Shown here in pieces: positions 6,300-13,824 of a stretch of DNA of 14,860 nucleotides (position 1 is the first letter of the stretch; every line of letters starts with the position of its first letter). Below the pieces are notes generated by a model. That model ran no database searches, was not told where the DNA came from, and worked only from the letters and a program-made list of their open reading frames with translations. Both the position numbers and the translations under genes were made by a program. Source of the DNA: an uncultured Oscillospiraceae bacterium (GTDB taxonomy: Bacteria > Bacillota > Clostridia > Oscillospirales > Oscillospiraceae); contig CAJTQP010000057.1 of the NCBI GenBank assembly GCA_910578575.1, positions 1 to 14,860 of the forward strand, read 5' to 3'.

Positions 6300-6376
6300 A
6301 AAGCAGCCCTCCTCAGTGTTTCTATCTTGATGTGGTTCTATACATGCCTGCCCAAAGGGGTGGCCGTGAAAAAACC

Positions 6377-6522
6377 GTGGGCCGCCGAGGGCGGCGGCCC
6401 CTACAAAGACAGGTTTGTTCTCCCACCGCCCCTTGGTTCACAATGGACGTGGTTGGGCGGTTTCCCTGCCACCTGGCGGGGGGTATGGGGGACCGTAGGG
6501 GCCGGCGCCCTCGCCGGCCCGC
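6377..6522 (+). repeat. Composite intergenic repeat, copy 2
   Basis: Left hairpin GGGCCGCCG/CGGCGGCCC (6379-6387, 6392-6400) and right hairpin GGGCCGGCG/CGCCGGCCC (6499-6507, 6512-6520). The central GGTTCACA arm (6435-6442) is present but its partner TGTGAACC is lost; that half reads CCTGCCACCTGGC instead. It lies 17 bp beyond the rel stop codon and about 78 bp before the ATP-grasp start, so it is in the 3' region of rel and possibly the leader of the next gene. Confidence 0.8.
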
Positions 6523-6538
6523 GTTCTGCCTGCCAGGT

Positions 6539-8788
6539 TTATCCGCGAACCCTGCCCACCTGATACACACCGCTGATCTGGTTGAGCTTGTTCATGATGG
6601 TGGTGATCTCGCTCTGGGTGCGCACCTCCACCACCACCCGGATCTTGGCATAGCCGTCGGGCAGGGCGGCGGCGGAGAAGTTCAGGGCGTTGATCTTCCC
6701 GGCGGCCAGCACGGCGGCAGCGTCCATCACCAGGCCGGAGCGGTCCTTGGCGATGAGCTCCACGGCGGTCTTGTAGGTGTTCTGGCTCTCGGCATCCCAG
6801 CCCACGCTGACCCAGCGCTCCTTTTCCGCCGCCCGGTTCATGCCCATCTGGGCGTTGGGGCAGTCCCGGCGGTGGACGGAGACCCCGTAGCCGCGGGTGA
6901 TGAAGCCCACGATGTCGTCCCCCGGCACCGGGGTACAGCACTTGGCGAACTTCACCACGCACTCGGTCATGTCCGACACCACCACCCCGGAGACGGCGTG
7001 CTTGTGGCCTCCGCCGCTCTTGGCCACCCCGGCGGCATCGCGCACCGCCAGCTCGGCAAACTTCTTCTGCTGCTCCTCCTGCTGGGCGGCCCGCTCCGCG
7101 GCCAGGCGCTCGGCCTGCTGGCGGTCCTGGTGGACCAGCTCCTCACGGGTGCGGTTGGCGCACTTCTGGGCGGAAGCCCCGCCATAGCCGATGGCGGCGT
7201 ACATCTCCTCCAGGCTGTTGAAGCGTACCTTTTCCAGGATGTGAGGGAGCATGTGGTCCGAGGTGATGGCAGCGATGGAGAAACCCAGGTGTTTCAGCTC
7301 GTTTTCAAACATGGACCGGCCTGCGGCCACGTTCTCCTCCCGCTTCTCCCGCTTGAACCACTGGCGGATCTTGGAGCGGGCCTGGGTGCTCTTGGCCAGG
7401 TTCATCCAGTCCCGGCTGGGCCCCTTGGCGTTTTTGGAGGTGATGACCTCCACGATCTCCCCGGATTTCAGCTGGTAGTCAAAGCCCACGATGCGCCCGT
7501 TGACCTTGGCCCCGGTCATGGAGTTGCCCACGGCGGAGTGGATGGCGTAGGCGAAGTCGATGGGGGTGGCCCCGGCGGGGAGGTTGATGACGTCGGCGTT
7601 GGGGGTAAAGACGAACACCTCGTCGGCAAAGAGGTCCACTTTCAAATTGCGGATATACTCCTCGGCGCCGGTGTCCTGCTGGGTCTCGATGAGGCGGCGG
7701 ATCCAGGCGAAGGTCTCCTCGGTGCCCAGCTCCTTACCCTTGAGGCCCTGTTTATACTTCCAGTGGGCGGCCACGCCATACTCCGCCATGTGGTGCATCT
7801 CCCAGGTGCGGATCTGCACCTCGAAGGGGATGCCCTCGCTGCCGATGACGGTAGTGTGGAGGGACTGGTAGCCATTGGGCTTGGGGGTGCCGATATAGTC
7901 CTTGAACCGCCCCGGCACCACCTTATACATATCGTGGATGCAGCCCAGGACGCTGTAGCAGGAGGCGATGTCGTCCACGATCACCCGGAAGGCGTAGAGG
8001 TCAAAAATCTCGCTGAGCTTCTTGTTCTGGGCATAGGTTTTCCGATAGATGGAATAGACGTGCTTCACCCGGCCATAGACGGTGCAGTGGATGCCCTCCT
8101 TGGCCAGGCGCTCCTGAATGGCGGCCTGGATGCGCTCCATGAAGGCGGCGTTGGTCGCCGCCTGGCTTTGCAGCTCCTGGTCGATATCCTGGTAGGCGAT
8201 GGGGTCCAGGTATTTCAGGGACAGGTCCTCCATCTCCCATTTCATCCGCTGCATCCCCAGGCGGTGGGCGATGGGGGCGTAGATCTCCAAGGTCTCCAGG
8301 GACTTCTCCCGCTGTTTCCGCTCGGACTGGAACTCCAGGGTCCGGGTGTTGTGGACCCGGTCACAGATCTTGATGAGCACCACCCGCACGTCCTTGGCCA
8401 TGGCCATGAGCATTTTCCGCAGGTTTTCCATCTGCTTCTCTTCCGTGGAGGTATACTTCACCCGCGTCAGCTTGGTGACCCCCTCCACCAGATCCGCCAC
8501 TGTGGGGGAGAAGAGGTGGGCCACGTCCTCATGGGTGGCGTCGGTGTCCTCGATGGTGTCGTGGAGCAGGGCGGCCATGATGGAGTCCGCGTCCAGCCCC
8601 AGCTCCGCCACCAGGTGGGCCACCTCCAGGGGGTGGGTGATATAGGGGGAGCCGTCCTTGCGCAGCTGCCCCTCGTGGTGGTCGCGGGCGTATTCGTAGG
8701 CGGCCCGGACACGGGCCTTGTCCTCCGGCGTGGTGGATTTCATTTTTTCTTCTAGTTCTTCAAACCGCTGTTCCAAAGGCTCACGCAT
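6539..8788 (-). CDS. rel: Bifunctional (p)ppGpp synthetase/hydrolase (Rel/SpoT family)
   Basis: A 749-residue RSH protein, normal for the family, controlling the stringent response. The N-terminal HD hydrolase domain has H52, the HD pair H76-D77 followed by ED (80-81), and D143 in KICDRVHN. The synthetase domain has RFKD (294-297), the RXKD form typical of bifunctional enzymes rather than the EXDD of monofunctional RelA, then PNGYQSLHT (304-312) and EVQIRT (323-328). A TGS domain covers about 388-451, a Cys-containing regulatory region has KCCTP (616-620) and C643, and an ACT domain fills about 673-749. Both activities should be intact. The ATG at 8788 is chosen because AAAGGGG (8797-8803) sits 8 nt upstream; an in-frame TTG at 8827 would add 13 residues but has no such support. 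Neighbours are recJ upstream and the ATP-grasp gene downstream, with composite repeats in both gaps. Confidence 0.96.
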   Translation of the reverse strand: MREPLEQRFEELEEKMKSTTPEDKARVRAAYEYARDHHEGQLRKDGSPYITHPLEVAHLVAELGLDADSIMAALLHDTIEDTDATHEDVAHLFSPTVADLVEGVTKLTRVKYTSTEEKQMENLRKMLMAMAKDVRVVLIKICDRVHNTRTLEFQSERKQREKSLETLEIYAPIAHRLGMQRMKWEMEDLSLKYLDPIAYQDIDQELQSQAATNAAFMERIQAAIQERLAKEGIHCTVYGRVKHVYSIYRKTYAQNKKLSEIFDLYAFRVIVDDIASCYSVLGCIHDMYKVVPGRFKDYIGTPKPNGYQSLHTTVIGSEGIPFEVQIRTWEMHHMAEYGVAAHWKYKQGLKGKELGTEETFAWIRRLIETQQDTGAEEYIRNLKVDLFADEVFVFTPNADVINLPAGATPIDFAYAIHSAVGNSMTGAKVNGRIVGFDYQLKSGEIVEVITSKNAKGPSRDWMNLAKSTQARSKIRQWFKREKREENVAAGRSMFENELKHLGFSIAAITSDHMLPHILEKVRFNSLEEMYAAIGYGGASAQKCANRTREELVHQDRQQAERLAAERAAQQEEQQKKFAELAVRDAAGVAKSGGGHKHAVSGVVVSDMTECVVKFAKCCTPVPGDDIVGFITRGYGVSVHRRDCPNAQMGMNRAAEKERWVSVGWDAESQNTYKTAVELIAKDRSGLVMDAAAVLAAGKINALNFSAAALPDGYAKIRVVVEVRTQSEITTIMNKLNQISGVYQVGRVRG

Positions 8789-8796
8789 AGTCAAGG

Positions 8797-8803
8797 CCCC
8801 TTT
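8797..8803 (-). promoter_or_regulatory. Ribosome binding site fixing the rel start
   Basis: AAAGGGG on the minus strand, 8 nt before the ATG at 8788. It favours this start over the upstream in-frame TTG at 8827. Confidence 0.7.
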
Positions 8804-8883
8804 CTGTTTGTATTGTGCCCCGGCCAAGGGTCAGGCAGTCTGCCAAAAAAGTAGTTCGTCCTATCGAAAAGAAACGGAAACCC

Positions 8884-9038
8884 GCGGGCCGGCGAGGGCG
8901 CCGGCCCCTACCAGGACGCGCAGATGGGTTCACCGCCCCTTGGTTCACAATGGACGCAGTTGGGTGCTTCTCTGTGAACCCCACTTGTCTTGTGGGCACC
9001 TACGCCGGATGTAGGGGCCGCCGCCCCGGGCGGCCCGT
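8884..9038 (+). repeat. Composite intergenic repeat, copy 3 (hairpin types swapped)
   Basis: The inner flanks keep the same orientation as copies 2 and 4 (CCTACCAGGACGCGC on the left, GGATGTAGGGG on the right, GGTTCACA at 8942-8949 and TGTGAACC at 8973-8980). The hairpin types are exchanged: the left stem is GGGCCGGCG/CGCCGGCCC (8886-8894, 8899-8907) and the right is the GGGCCGCC/GGCGGCCC type (9015-9022, 9029-9036). It lies 71 bp beyond the recJ stop and about 95 bp before the rel start. Confidence 0.8.
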
Positions 9039-9067
9039 AGGGGTTTGCCCACTTCTTTGACACGCTG

Positions 9068-9084
9068 CCCGGCCAAAGGCCGGG
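9068..9084 (-). other. GC-rich hairpin 3' of recJ
   Basis: CCCGGCC (9068-9074) and GGCCGGG (9078-9084) form a perfect 7-bp stem with an AAA loop (TTT on the minus strand), 25 bp beyond the recJ stop. No T-run follows in the leftward direction (GCAGCGTG), so it may protect the 3' end or cause pausing rather than act as a standard intrinsic terminator. Confidence 0.45.
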
Positions 9085-9109
9085 ATAGGTCGATTCTTTT
9101 CCGCTCCTG

Positions 9110-11236
9110 TCAGGAAAACACCCGACTCTCCTGGGGCCGGGCCCCCCGCTCCCGCTCTGGGGTCTCCCCCCAGGCGATACCCTGGAGCTTGCGGATGATG
9201 GGGGCCTGGAACAGGTCCACCTTCCCCTTTCCCCGGCGCTGGCGCAGGCGGATGTACAGGCTGCCGTCCCGCTGGTCCTCCTGCTTCAGCAGCCCCAGCT
9301 CCTCCATCACGTCCAGACAGATCCGGGTGCGCAGGGCGGATTCTGGCAAATCCGCCTCCTGGGCCACCTGCCGGGCCAAGCGGGCGGGGGTGGCGATGAC
9401 CTCCCCGTTGCGGTGGTAGAGGAAGCGCCACACCCCGGCGAACTCCTCCCGCCGGGGGATCATCCGCCGGGCCTGGGCGGGGGTGAGCCCCTCCCCCTGG
9501 CGAAAGCGCTGGTAGAGCTGCCCCTCCTGGGCCTGGGCCGCCGTCACCGTGGGGCGCAGGTCCACCAGGTGGAGCTGCACCGAGCGGGAGCCCCGGTACT
9601 CGTTGATCTGGGGGTAAAAGGCCACGTCGGCCCGGTCCCCCACCATGAGCCCCGCCTGCTCCCTGGTGACGGAGAAGAAGATCATGTCCATGGTCTTGCC
9701 GTCCCGTGTGGCCCGCATCTTCAAATGCCGGCCGCCCCCCACGTCGGACAGGCAGGTGACGGTGACCCCCATCAGGGCGAACACCGGCCGGGGGTTCCCC
9801 GCCCCGCAGGGCTCCAGCAGCTCCAGCTGCTCCACCGCCTCCAGGGTGAGCACCCCGGCGCTGTCCAGCTCCCCGTCGATCTGTAGGGTGGAGACCATCT
9901 TCTCCCCCCCGGTATCCGCCCGGACCAATTCCTCCATCCGCGCCCGGAAGGCGGGCACATTCTCCTCCTTGATGGTGAAGCCCGCAGCCAGGGCGTGGCC
10001 GCCGTAGCCCTCCAGCAAATCCGCGCACTGCTCTAAGGCGCAGAAGAGGTTCACGCCCCCGTAGGAGCGGCAGGAGCCCTTGCCCTTGCCGTCCTCCTGG
10101 AGACAGATCATCAGCACCGGGCAGGCGAAGCGCTCGCTGAGCCTTGAGGCCACAATGCCCACCACCCCCTGGTGCCAGCGGTGGTCCGCCAACACCAGAC
10201 AGTCATAGGTCTTGCTCTCGTCCAGCTGCTCCAGGCACTGGGAAAAGATCTCCTGCTCCACCGCCTGGCGGTGGCGGTTGAGCTCGCACAGCTCCACCGC
10301 CAGGGCCGCGGCCTGGGCGCTGTCCTCGGTGAGCACCAGCTCCGCCGCCGTGGTGGCCTGGCCCATGCGCCCGGCGGCGTTGATCCGGGGGGAGAGGCAG
10401 AAGCCGATGGCGGTAGCGTTCAGGGGGCGGTTCAGGGTCCCCGCCTCCTGCATCAGGGCCCGAAGCCCCCGGCGGCGGGTCTTTTTCAGGTGCCGCAGGC
10501 CTACCCGGACGATGGTGCGGTTCTCCCCCACCAGGTCCATCACGTCGGCCACGGTGCCCACGGCGGCCAGGTCGGCGTATTCCATAAACAGATTGTGGGC
10601 CCGGCTGGCGCCGCCCAGGGCCATCACCAGCTTCAGGGCCACCCCCACCCCCGCCAGGTTCTTGAAGGGGTAGGGGCAATCCTTCCGGTGGGGGTCCACC
10701 ACCGCCACGGCGGGGGGCAGGACCTCCTTGCACTCATGGTGGTCGGTGACGATCAGGTCCATGCCCAGTTGGGCGGCGTAGGCGGTCTCCTCCACGGCGG
10801 TGATGCCGCAGTCTACAGTGACCACCAGCCGGACCCCCTCCTGGGCCAATTTCTCCACCGCCCCCTGGTTCACGCCATAGCCCTCCTCCAGGCGGTTGGG
10901 GATGTAATAGATCACATCCCCCCCCTGGCTGCGCAGGTAGTGGGTGAGCAGGGTGGTGGCGGTGATGCCGTCCACGTCGTAGTCGCCGTACACAGCGATG
11001 CGCTCCCCATTGCGCAGGGCGCGGGAGATGCGGGCCACAGCCAAGTCCATATCCTTCATCAGAAAGGGGTCCTGGAGCTGGCTCTCGGCGCAGGACAGCA
11101 GCGTCCGGGCCTCCTGGGCGCAGGTGACCCCACGGGCGCACAAAGCCGCCGCCACCAGGGCGGGGACGCCCTCCTGGCGCAAGCTCTCATAGCTGCCTTC
11201 CGGCCTGCCTGTAATGTTCCAGCGCTGATACTTCAT
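9110..11236 (-). CDS. recJ: Single-stranded-DNA-specific exonuclease RecJ
   Basis: A 708-residue DHH-family nuclease that degrades single-stranded DNA 5' to 3' in recombination and base-excision or mismatch repair. The DHH core is complete: GDYDVDG (84-90), VDCGIT (141-146) and DHHE (165-168), with the downstream aspartate in ADLAAVGTVAD (221-231) and RINAAGRMGQA (284-294). The DHHA1 substrate-binding motif GYGGHALAAGF follows further on, then an OB-like region and a Gram-positive-type C-terminal extension. The ATG at 11236 is preferred because AGAGGAAGG (11243-11251) lies 6 nt upstream; an in-frame GTG at 11284 adds 16 residues with no match to the family. The gene is followed by a GC hairpin and composite repeat copy 3, then rel. 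The recJ-rel order is common in Firmicutes, which supports both calls. Confidence 0.96.
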   Translation of the reverse strand: MKYQRWNITGRPEGSYESLRQEGVPALVAAALCARGVTCAQEARTLLSCAESQLQDPFLMKDMDLAVARISRALRNGERIAVYGDYDVDGITATTLLTHYLRSQGGDVIYYIPNRLEEGYGVNQGAVEKLAQEGVRLVVTVDCGITAVEETAYAAQLGMDLIVTDHHECKEVLPPAVAVVDPHRKDCPYPFKNLAGVGVALKLVMALGGASRAHNLFMEYADLAAVGTVADVMDLVGENRTIVRVGLRHLKKTRRRGLRALMQEAGTLNRPLNATAIGFCLSPRINAAGRMGQATTAAELVLTEDSAQAAALAVELCELNRHRQAVEQEIFSQCLEQLDESKTYDCLVLADHRWHQGVVGIVASRLSERFACPVLMICLQEDGKGKGSCRSYGGVNLFCALEQCADLLEGYGGHALAAGFTIKEENVPAFRARMEELVRADTGGEKMVSTLQIDGELDSAGVLTLEAVEQLELLEPCGAGNPRPVFALMGVTVTCLSDVGGGRHLKMRATRDGKTMDMIFFSVTREQAGLMVGDRADVAFYPQINEYRGSRSVQLHLVDLRPTVTAAQAQEGQLYQRFRQGEGLTPAQARRMIPRREEFAGVWRFLYHRNGEVIATPARLARQVAQEADLPESALRTRICLDVMEELGLLKQEDQRDGSLYIRLRQRRGKGKVDLFQAPIIRKLQGIAWGETPERERGARPQESRVFS

Positions 11237-11242
11237 GACTTG

Positions 11243-11251
11243 CCTTCCTCT
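11243..11251 (-). promoter_or_regulatory. Ribosome binding site fixing the recJ start
   Basis: AGAGGAAGG on the minus strand, 6 nt before the ATG at 11236. It rules in favour of that start over the in-frame GTG at 11284. Confidence 0.7.
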
Positions 11252-11267
11252 GATTCGCACTAAAAGA

Positions 11268-11507
11268 TTAAAGTTTTCGTCCACCTTTTTCAGCCGAAGC
11301 GCGGAGCCGTCGTGAGCAGCGGGCTAAGACCCGGAACGCAGGCGAAGCCCAAGGAGGGGCCGCAGGCCCCGGATGGGTTCGCCGGAGTCGGAGGGGCTTA
11401 GAACCGCGTCGCGAACAGGCGCAGCGTGACAACAAAGGTGGCAGGGAGTCCAGAGGCAGAGCCTCTGGGCAGGTTTGGGCGGCAGCCCAACTTACACTAC
11501 TCCCCAC
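11268..11507 (-). other. Hairpin-rich non-coding stretch upstream of recJ
   Basis: About 240 bp read leftward as a chain of small stems: TTGGGC-tgcc-GCCCAA, CCAGAGGC-tct-GCCTCTGG, GGGGCC-tgc-GGCCCC and shorter ones. It contains an open frame of 79 codons, but its composition (rich in Arg, Ser, Pro and Ala) and the stems falling throughout argue against a protein. It resembles intergenic repeat sequence of GC-rich Clostridia, from memory. If transcribed it would be the long structured leader of recJ. No known riboswitch class was recognised. Confidence 0.4.
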
Positions 11508-11512
11508 AAAAA

Positions 11513-11539
11513 TCTATACAGCATTACATGTTATCACAA
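11513..11539 (-). promoter_or_regulatory. Weak candidate promoter for recJ
   Basis: On the minus strand TTGTGA (11539-11534), a short 15-bp spacer, and TATAGA (11518-11513). The region is AT-rich between two GC-rich blocks and lies just after the ltaS-like terminator, which is where a recJ promoter would be expected. The short spacer makes this uncertain. Confidence 0.25.
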
Positions 11540-11576
11540 AACCGCCCCTATCACAAGGGATAGCGGCGGTTTTTTT
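11538..11576 (-). terminator. Bidirectional rho-independent terminator after LtaS-like gene
   Basis: The stem pairs 11538-11552 with 11559-11573 (AAAACCGCC and CTATC against GATAG and GGCGGTTTT), with one C-C mismatch and a 6-nt loop. It lies about 31 bp after the stop of the LtaS-like gene. On the minus strand the tail is TTTT; on the plus strand it is seven T. It should end leftward transcription and separate this gene from recJ. Confidence 0.75.
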
Positions 11577-11607
11577 CTGGTTTTTTCTGCCTATGTCCAG
11601 ACCAGGC

Positions 11608-13512
11608 TCATTCCCCGGCCCGCGCCCCGTAGTAATCCCCCCGGAGCAGGGCGTTGTTCCGATTGATGAGCCGGGCGATCTCCGCCCGGCGGGCGGGGTT
11701 GCCGTCGTCATCGCTGCTGCTGTCCCAATAGGTCTCCCCATCGTACCAGCTGCCGTCCTCGAAGAACACATAGCCCCCCTGGTCCCCAAAGGCGTCGTGG
11801 CCCGCCAGGAAAGCCCCCTGGGTGTCCAGGCCGAAGAGGTTGGCCAGGGTGGGCAGGATGTCGACGCTTCCGGTGACCTTTTCCACATCCATGGGCTCCT
11901 GATCCTGGGAATAGATGAAAAACTCCGTGTGACGGATGAGGTTCATGTTGTCCACGCCCTTCATCTCCATGATGAGGGCATCGTCCTGGAGGTAGTAGTT
12001 ATAGTGGTCGGTGTAAAACACCACCACGGTGTCCTCCAAATGGCCGCTCTCCTCCAGCTTGGTCATCAACTCCCCCACAAAGAGGTCCGTCTCCATGGCC
12101 CCGGCCACGGCGTTGGGGAAGAAGCCCGTGTGGTTCTTGGCGATATCCTTGGCCTCTGGGTGGGCCAGATACACGGGGGTGTCGGGGCCGTAGTTGCCAT
12201 GGGGGGAGAAGGTGATGACGGTGGAGAAGAAGGGCGCCTCCCCCACCATCTCCTCAAAGCCGTTGATGAGGTAGCGGTCCATGTCCGTCTCCTCCATGCC
12301 CATGTCCGTCCCGCCGGTATAGCTCTCATAGCCCAGGTTGGGGTGGATGGTCCCCCGGCTATAGGTATCCGCGGTGCCGTTGTGGAAGGAGCGGGCGGTA
12401 TAGCCCAGGTCCCCAAAGAGCTTGGGCAGGGCGTAGGGGAAACTGTCCCGCTCATAGACGTAGGTGGGGATGCCTCCGGTGGCCGGGAGCAGGGAGGTGT
12501 GGACCTGGAACTCGGTGTTAAAGGTCCCGGCGGCGATGAAGGAGGGGGTATAGTGGTTGTTGAAGCGGATGGACTGCTCCTTCACCTTGGCCAGGTTTGG
12601 CATATAGTCCGGGTCCAGCATCCAGGTATCCAGGGCCTCCAGCTGCACCAGGATCAGGTTCTTCCCGGCAAAGCGGCCGGTGAACTGGTTGGGCTGCTTT
12701 GCCGCCTCATAGTCGCGGATGTACCCTTCGATCTGTTCCCGCTCCCCCTGGGTCACCCCGCCGCCAGGGAAGAACAGCAGCCAGAAGTCCCGCACGGAGT
12801 ATTGATACACCCCGCTGAGGAGGACGCAGTTGGTGGTGTCGGTGAAGTTCTGATAGGTCAGGGCGGGGAGGGTCTCCTCCTCGGTGCGCCAGGTCACCTC
12901 GTCCACCATGGGGTAGTAGTGGTGGTCGGTGAAGCTCACCAGCCCCACCCCCACCAGGAAGGCGGCCAGGCCGCCGATCACCGTCTCCCGCCGCAGCTTG
13001 GGGGGCACCACCTGGAGCAGGCGGCCGGAGGTCATCATCAGCAGTACCGTCACCGTGGCCCCCAGCACCACCCGCCCATCCAGGTGGATGTAGGAGGCGT
13101 CAAAGAACTCGGCGGTGCCGGCGTACTTCAACACAGAGAAGGAGAAGAAGCGGCCAAACATGTTCATAAAGCCGCTGTGGGTGACACAGATGCTCACAAA
13201 GGTCACCAGAGGCACGCAGCGCACGAACCACTTGGGCCACCCAGGCAGGGCGAACACCAGGCCCGCGAAGATCAGCGTCCAGCCCAGGGTAAAGAGGCCG
13301 GCGGGCAGATAGCCCAGCCCCACCATCCCCGCGTCCCGGTAGCTCCCCCGGACGGCGAAGTCCAGGACCAGATAGGCCAGGAAAAAGGGGATGATGTACA
13401 GGTAGGGCAGGGGGCCGGGGACGTCCCGGCTGTAGAGCTTGGCCTTGGCGAAACAGTGGCCAAAGGAGAGGCCCTGTTCTTTTCCCTCTGGTTTTTGGGC
13501 TTTTTGTGTCAT
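11608..13512 (-). CDS. LTA synthase-like membrane sulfatase/phosphotransferase
   Basis: A 634-residue membrane enzyme of the LtaS family (alkaline phosphatase superfamily). About five hydrophobic segments occupy the N-terminal third (roughly 36-54, 63-89, 96-118, 147-162, 177-194), then an extracellular catalytic domain. Active-site residues are visible: E292 in LVQLEALD (metal), nucleophile T330 in AAGTFNTEF, R386 in TYSRGT, H438 in SPHGNYG, and D502-H503 in FYTDHYNYY. LtaS moves glycerol-phosphate from phosphatidylglycerol to build lipoteichoic acid; relatives make other phosphate-modified surface polymers, so the exact product is uncertain. The metal motif reads YTDHYN instead of the usual YGDHYG, and the C-terminus has an acidic patch (DSSSDDD, 597-603). 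GAAGGA upstream supports the ATG. It lies alone between composite repeat copy 4 and a terminator, and may share a transcript with glyS. Confidence 0.9.
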   Translation of the reverse strand: MTQKAQKPEGKEQGLSFGHCFAKAKLYSRDVPGPLPYLYIIPFFLAYLVLDFAVRGSYRDAGMVGLGYLPAGLFTLGWTLIFAGLVFALPGWPKWFVRCVPLVTFVSICVTHSGFMNMFGRFFSFSVLKYAGTAEFFDASYIHLDGRVVLGATVTVLLMMTSGRLLQVVPPKLRRETVIGGLAAFLVGVGLVSFTDHHYYPMVDEVTWRTEEETLPALTYQNFTDTTNCVLLSGVYQYSVRDFWLLFFPGGGVTQGEREQIEGYIRDYEAAKQPNQFTGRFAGKNLILVQLEALDTWMLDPDYMPNLAKVKEQSIRFNNHYTPSFIAAGTFNTEFQVHTSLLPATGGIPTYVYERDSFPYALPKLFGDLGYTARSFHNGTADTYSRGTIHPNLGYESYTGGTDMGMEETDMDRYLINGFEEMVGEAPFFSTVITFSPHGNYGPDTPVYLAHPEAKDIAKNHTGFFPNAVAGAMETDLFVGELMTKLEESGHLEDTVVVFYTDHYNYYLQDDALIMEMKGVDNMNLIRHTEFFIYSQDQEPMDVEKVTGSVDILPTLANLFGLDTQGAFLAGHDAFGDQGGYVFFEDGSWYDGETYWDSSSDDDGNPARRAEIARLINRNNALLRGDYYGARAGE

Positions 13513-13570
13513 AAATCGTTCCTTCTCTATGATGTCTCGCGGGGGTCGGTTGGGGGTACATCCCCTCCAG

Positions 13571-13584
13571 CGCCGTGGGCGGCG
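13571..13584. repeat. 14-bp partial copy of the composite-repeat hairpin
   Basis: CGCCGTGGGCGGCG occurs here and again inside the left hairpin of composite repeat copy 4 (13621-13634), 50 bp away. It may be a fragment of another element or a local duplication. Confidence 0.4.
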
Positions 13585-13614
13585 TGGTTCAAAAACGTGG
13601 GCGGAGACCTTCGG

Positions 13615-13770
13615 GCGGGCCGCCGTGGGCGGCGGCCCCTACAAGGACGCGCCCGTGTCCTCACCCCCCATAGGTTCACAATGGACGTGGGAAAACGTCT
13701 CCCTGTGAACCCCACCCGGCATGGGGGCACCCACGTTGGATGTAGGGGCCGGCGCCCTCGCCGGCCCGCG
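13615..13770 (+). repeat. Composite intergenic repeat, copy 4
   Basis: Left hairpin GGGCCGCCG/CGGCGGCCC (13617-13625, 13630-13638; loop TGGG), central arms GGTTCACA (13673-13680) and TGTGAACC (13704-13711), and right hairpin GGGCCGGCG/CGCCGGCCC (13746-13754, 13759-13767; loop CCCT). This is the most complete copy and serves as the reference for orientation. It lies about 55 bp beyond the glyS stop and about 100 bp before the LtaS-like start. Confidence 0.85.
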
Positions 13771-13811
13771 GTTGACCGGCTACCTGGCATGGTTGACCGG
13801 CCACCTGGCAG
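13770..13811. repeat. Two tandem 21-bp units between glyS and copy 4
   Basis: Units at 13770-13790 and 13791-13811 share GGTTGACCGGCxACCTGGCA and differ at two positions. They directly abut the right edge of the composite repeat, as the 18-bp and 33-bp tandem units do at copy 1. Confidence 0.75.
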
Positions 13812-13824
13812 GGAGCGGCGCGAA

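Noticed and set aside
6332..8755. 807-codon plus-strand frame
   Set aside because: Antisense to rel, which has all its catalytic motifs on the minus strand. The translation has no recognisable domain, and its start is inside a repeat region.
8789..8827. TTG start at 8827 for rel and GTG start at 11284 for recJ
   Set aside because: Both give N-terminal extensions without family similarity and without ribosome sites, while the internal ATGs at 8788 and 11236 have strong sites at good spacing.
4758..13770. Terminal GC hairpins of the composite repeats as intrinsic terminators
   Set aside because: They are followed by CCTACA or similar, not by a T-run, on either strand.
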